Shown here: positions 43,339-43,479 of the stretch, piece after piece
Position numbering within the stretch: the stretch's first letter is position 1
How the letters are laid out: every line of letters begins with the position of its first letter
NCBI GenBank assembly: GCA_035626475.1
Contig: DASPNP010000077.1
Coordinates: 1 to 43,479 of the forward strand
Direction of reading: 5' to 3'
Length of the DNA stretch: 43,479 bases
DNA from: DASPKT01 sp035626475
GTDB taxonomy: Bacteria; Pseudomonadota; Alphaproteobacteria; Azospirillales; Azospirillaceae
The notes under the pieces: generated by a model
Databases searched by the model: none
Seen by the model: only the letters and a program-made list of their open reading frames with translations
Told to the model about the DNA's origin: nothing
Made by a program: the position numbers and the translations under genes

Positions 43339-43479
<141 letters not shown>

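Overview
The window is GC-rich (roughly two thirds G+C or more by eye), densely coding chromosomal DNA of an alphaproteobacterium, most likely in the Rhodospirillales/Azospirillaceae. This rests on gene content and order: an ArsR-methyltransferase regulator fused by overlap to metF, a LysR gene beside trxB, a LOV hybrid kinase, the EF-G-like protein with a DCPGS motif, and a str operon (rpsL-rpsG-fusA-tuf). The species is not identified. No rRNA, tRNA, CRISPR array, insertion sequence or prophage was seen.
Layout. 0-3.5 kb: 5' part of mlaA, then a methionine/one-carbon unit (SahR-like regulator plus metF) and a chloramphenicol acetyltransferase-like gene. 3.5-9.2 kb: two large genes for repeat proteins (RTX type and PPC type) with the same C-terminal FG-GAP/VCBS-like propeller. 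9.2-13.4 kb: dadA, a DUF2141 secreted protein, uvrB. 13.5-17.9 kb: a pepsin-like secreted aspartic protease, a NERD membrane protein, an aspartate aminotransferase and a smaller propeller protein. 17.9-24.8 kb: GNAT acetyltransferase, universal stress protein, nucleotidyltransferase-like protein, Mpo1-like membrane protein, two Dps proteins flanking methionine aminopeptidase, and an EF-G-like GTPase. 25.2-29.7 kb: an uncharacterised pair of membrane-anchored coiled-coil proteins, a PAS protein, a small Pro-rich protein, a LOV-domain hybrid histidine kinase and a single-domain response regulator. 29.9-32.4 kb: a third large propeller protein with RTX-like and PPC modules. 32.4-38.5 kb: a candidate small RNA, LysR, trxB, a DsbD/ScsB-type membrane reductase with a redoxin, and a VapBC module under a palindromic operator. 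38.5 kb to the end: rimO divergent from a long structured leader and the str operon, cut off inside tuf.
How the genes may work together. The most unusual content is the set of four propeller proteins: three share a homologous domain of about 272 residues ending in L-V-G-[IV]-G-[DE]-[FI]-G behind interchangeable N-terminal repeat modules, none has a Sec signal, and no protease or enzyme domain is visible; they look like type I-secreted or surface proteins built by domain shuffling. TrxB, the DsbD-like reductase and the redoxin form a plausible cytoplasm-to-periplasm thiol route. The LOV kinase and the convergent receiver protein form a plausible blue-light signalling pair. RimO modifies S12, which is encoded by the divergently placed rpsL. 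Dispersed palindromic repeats sit mainly between convergent genes.
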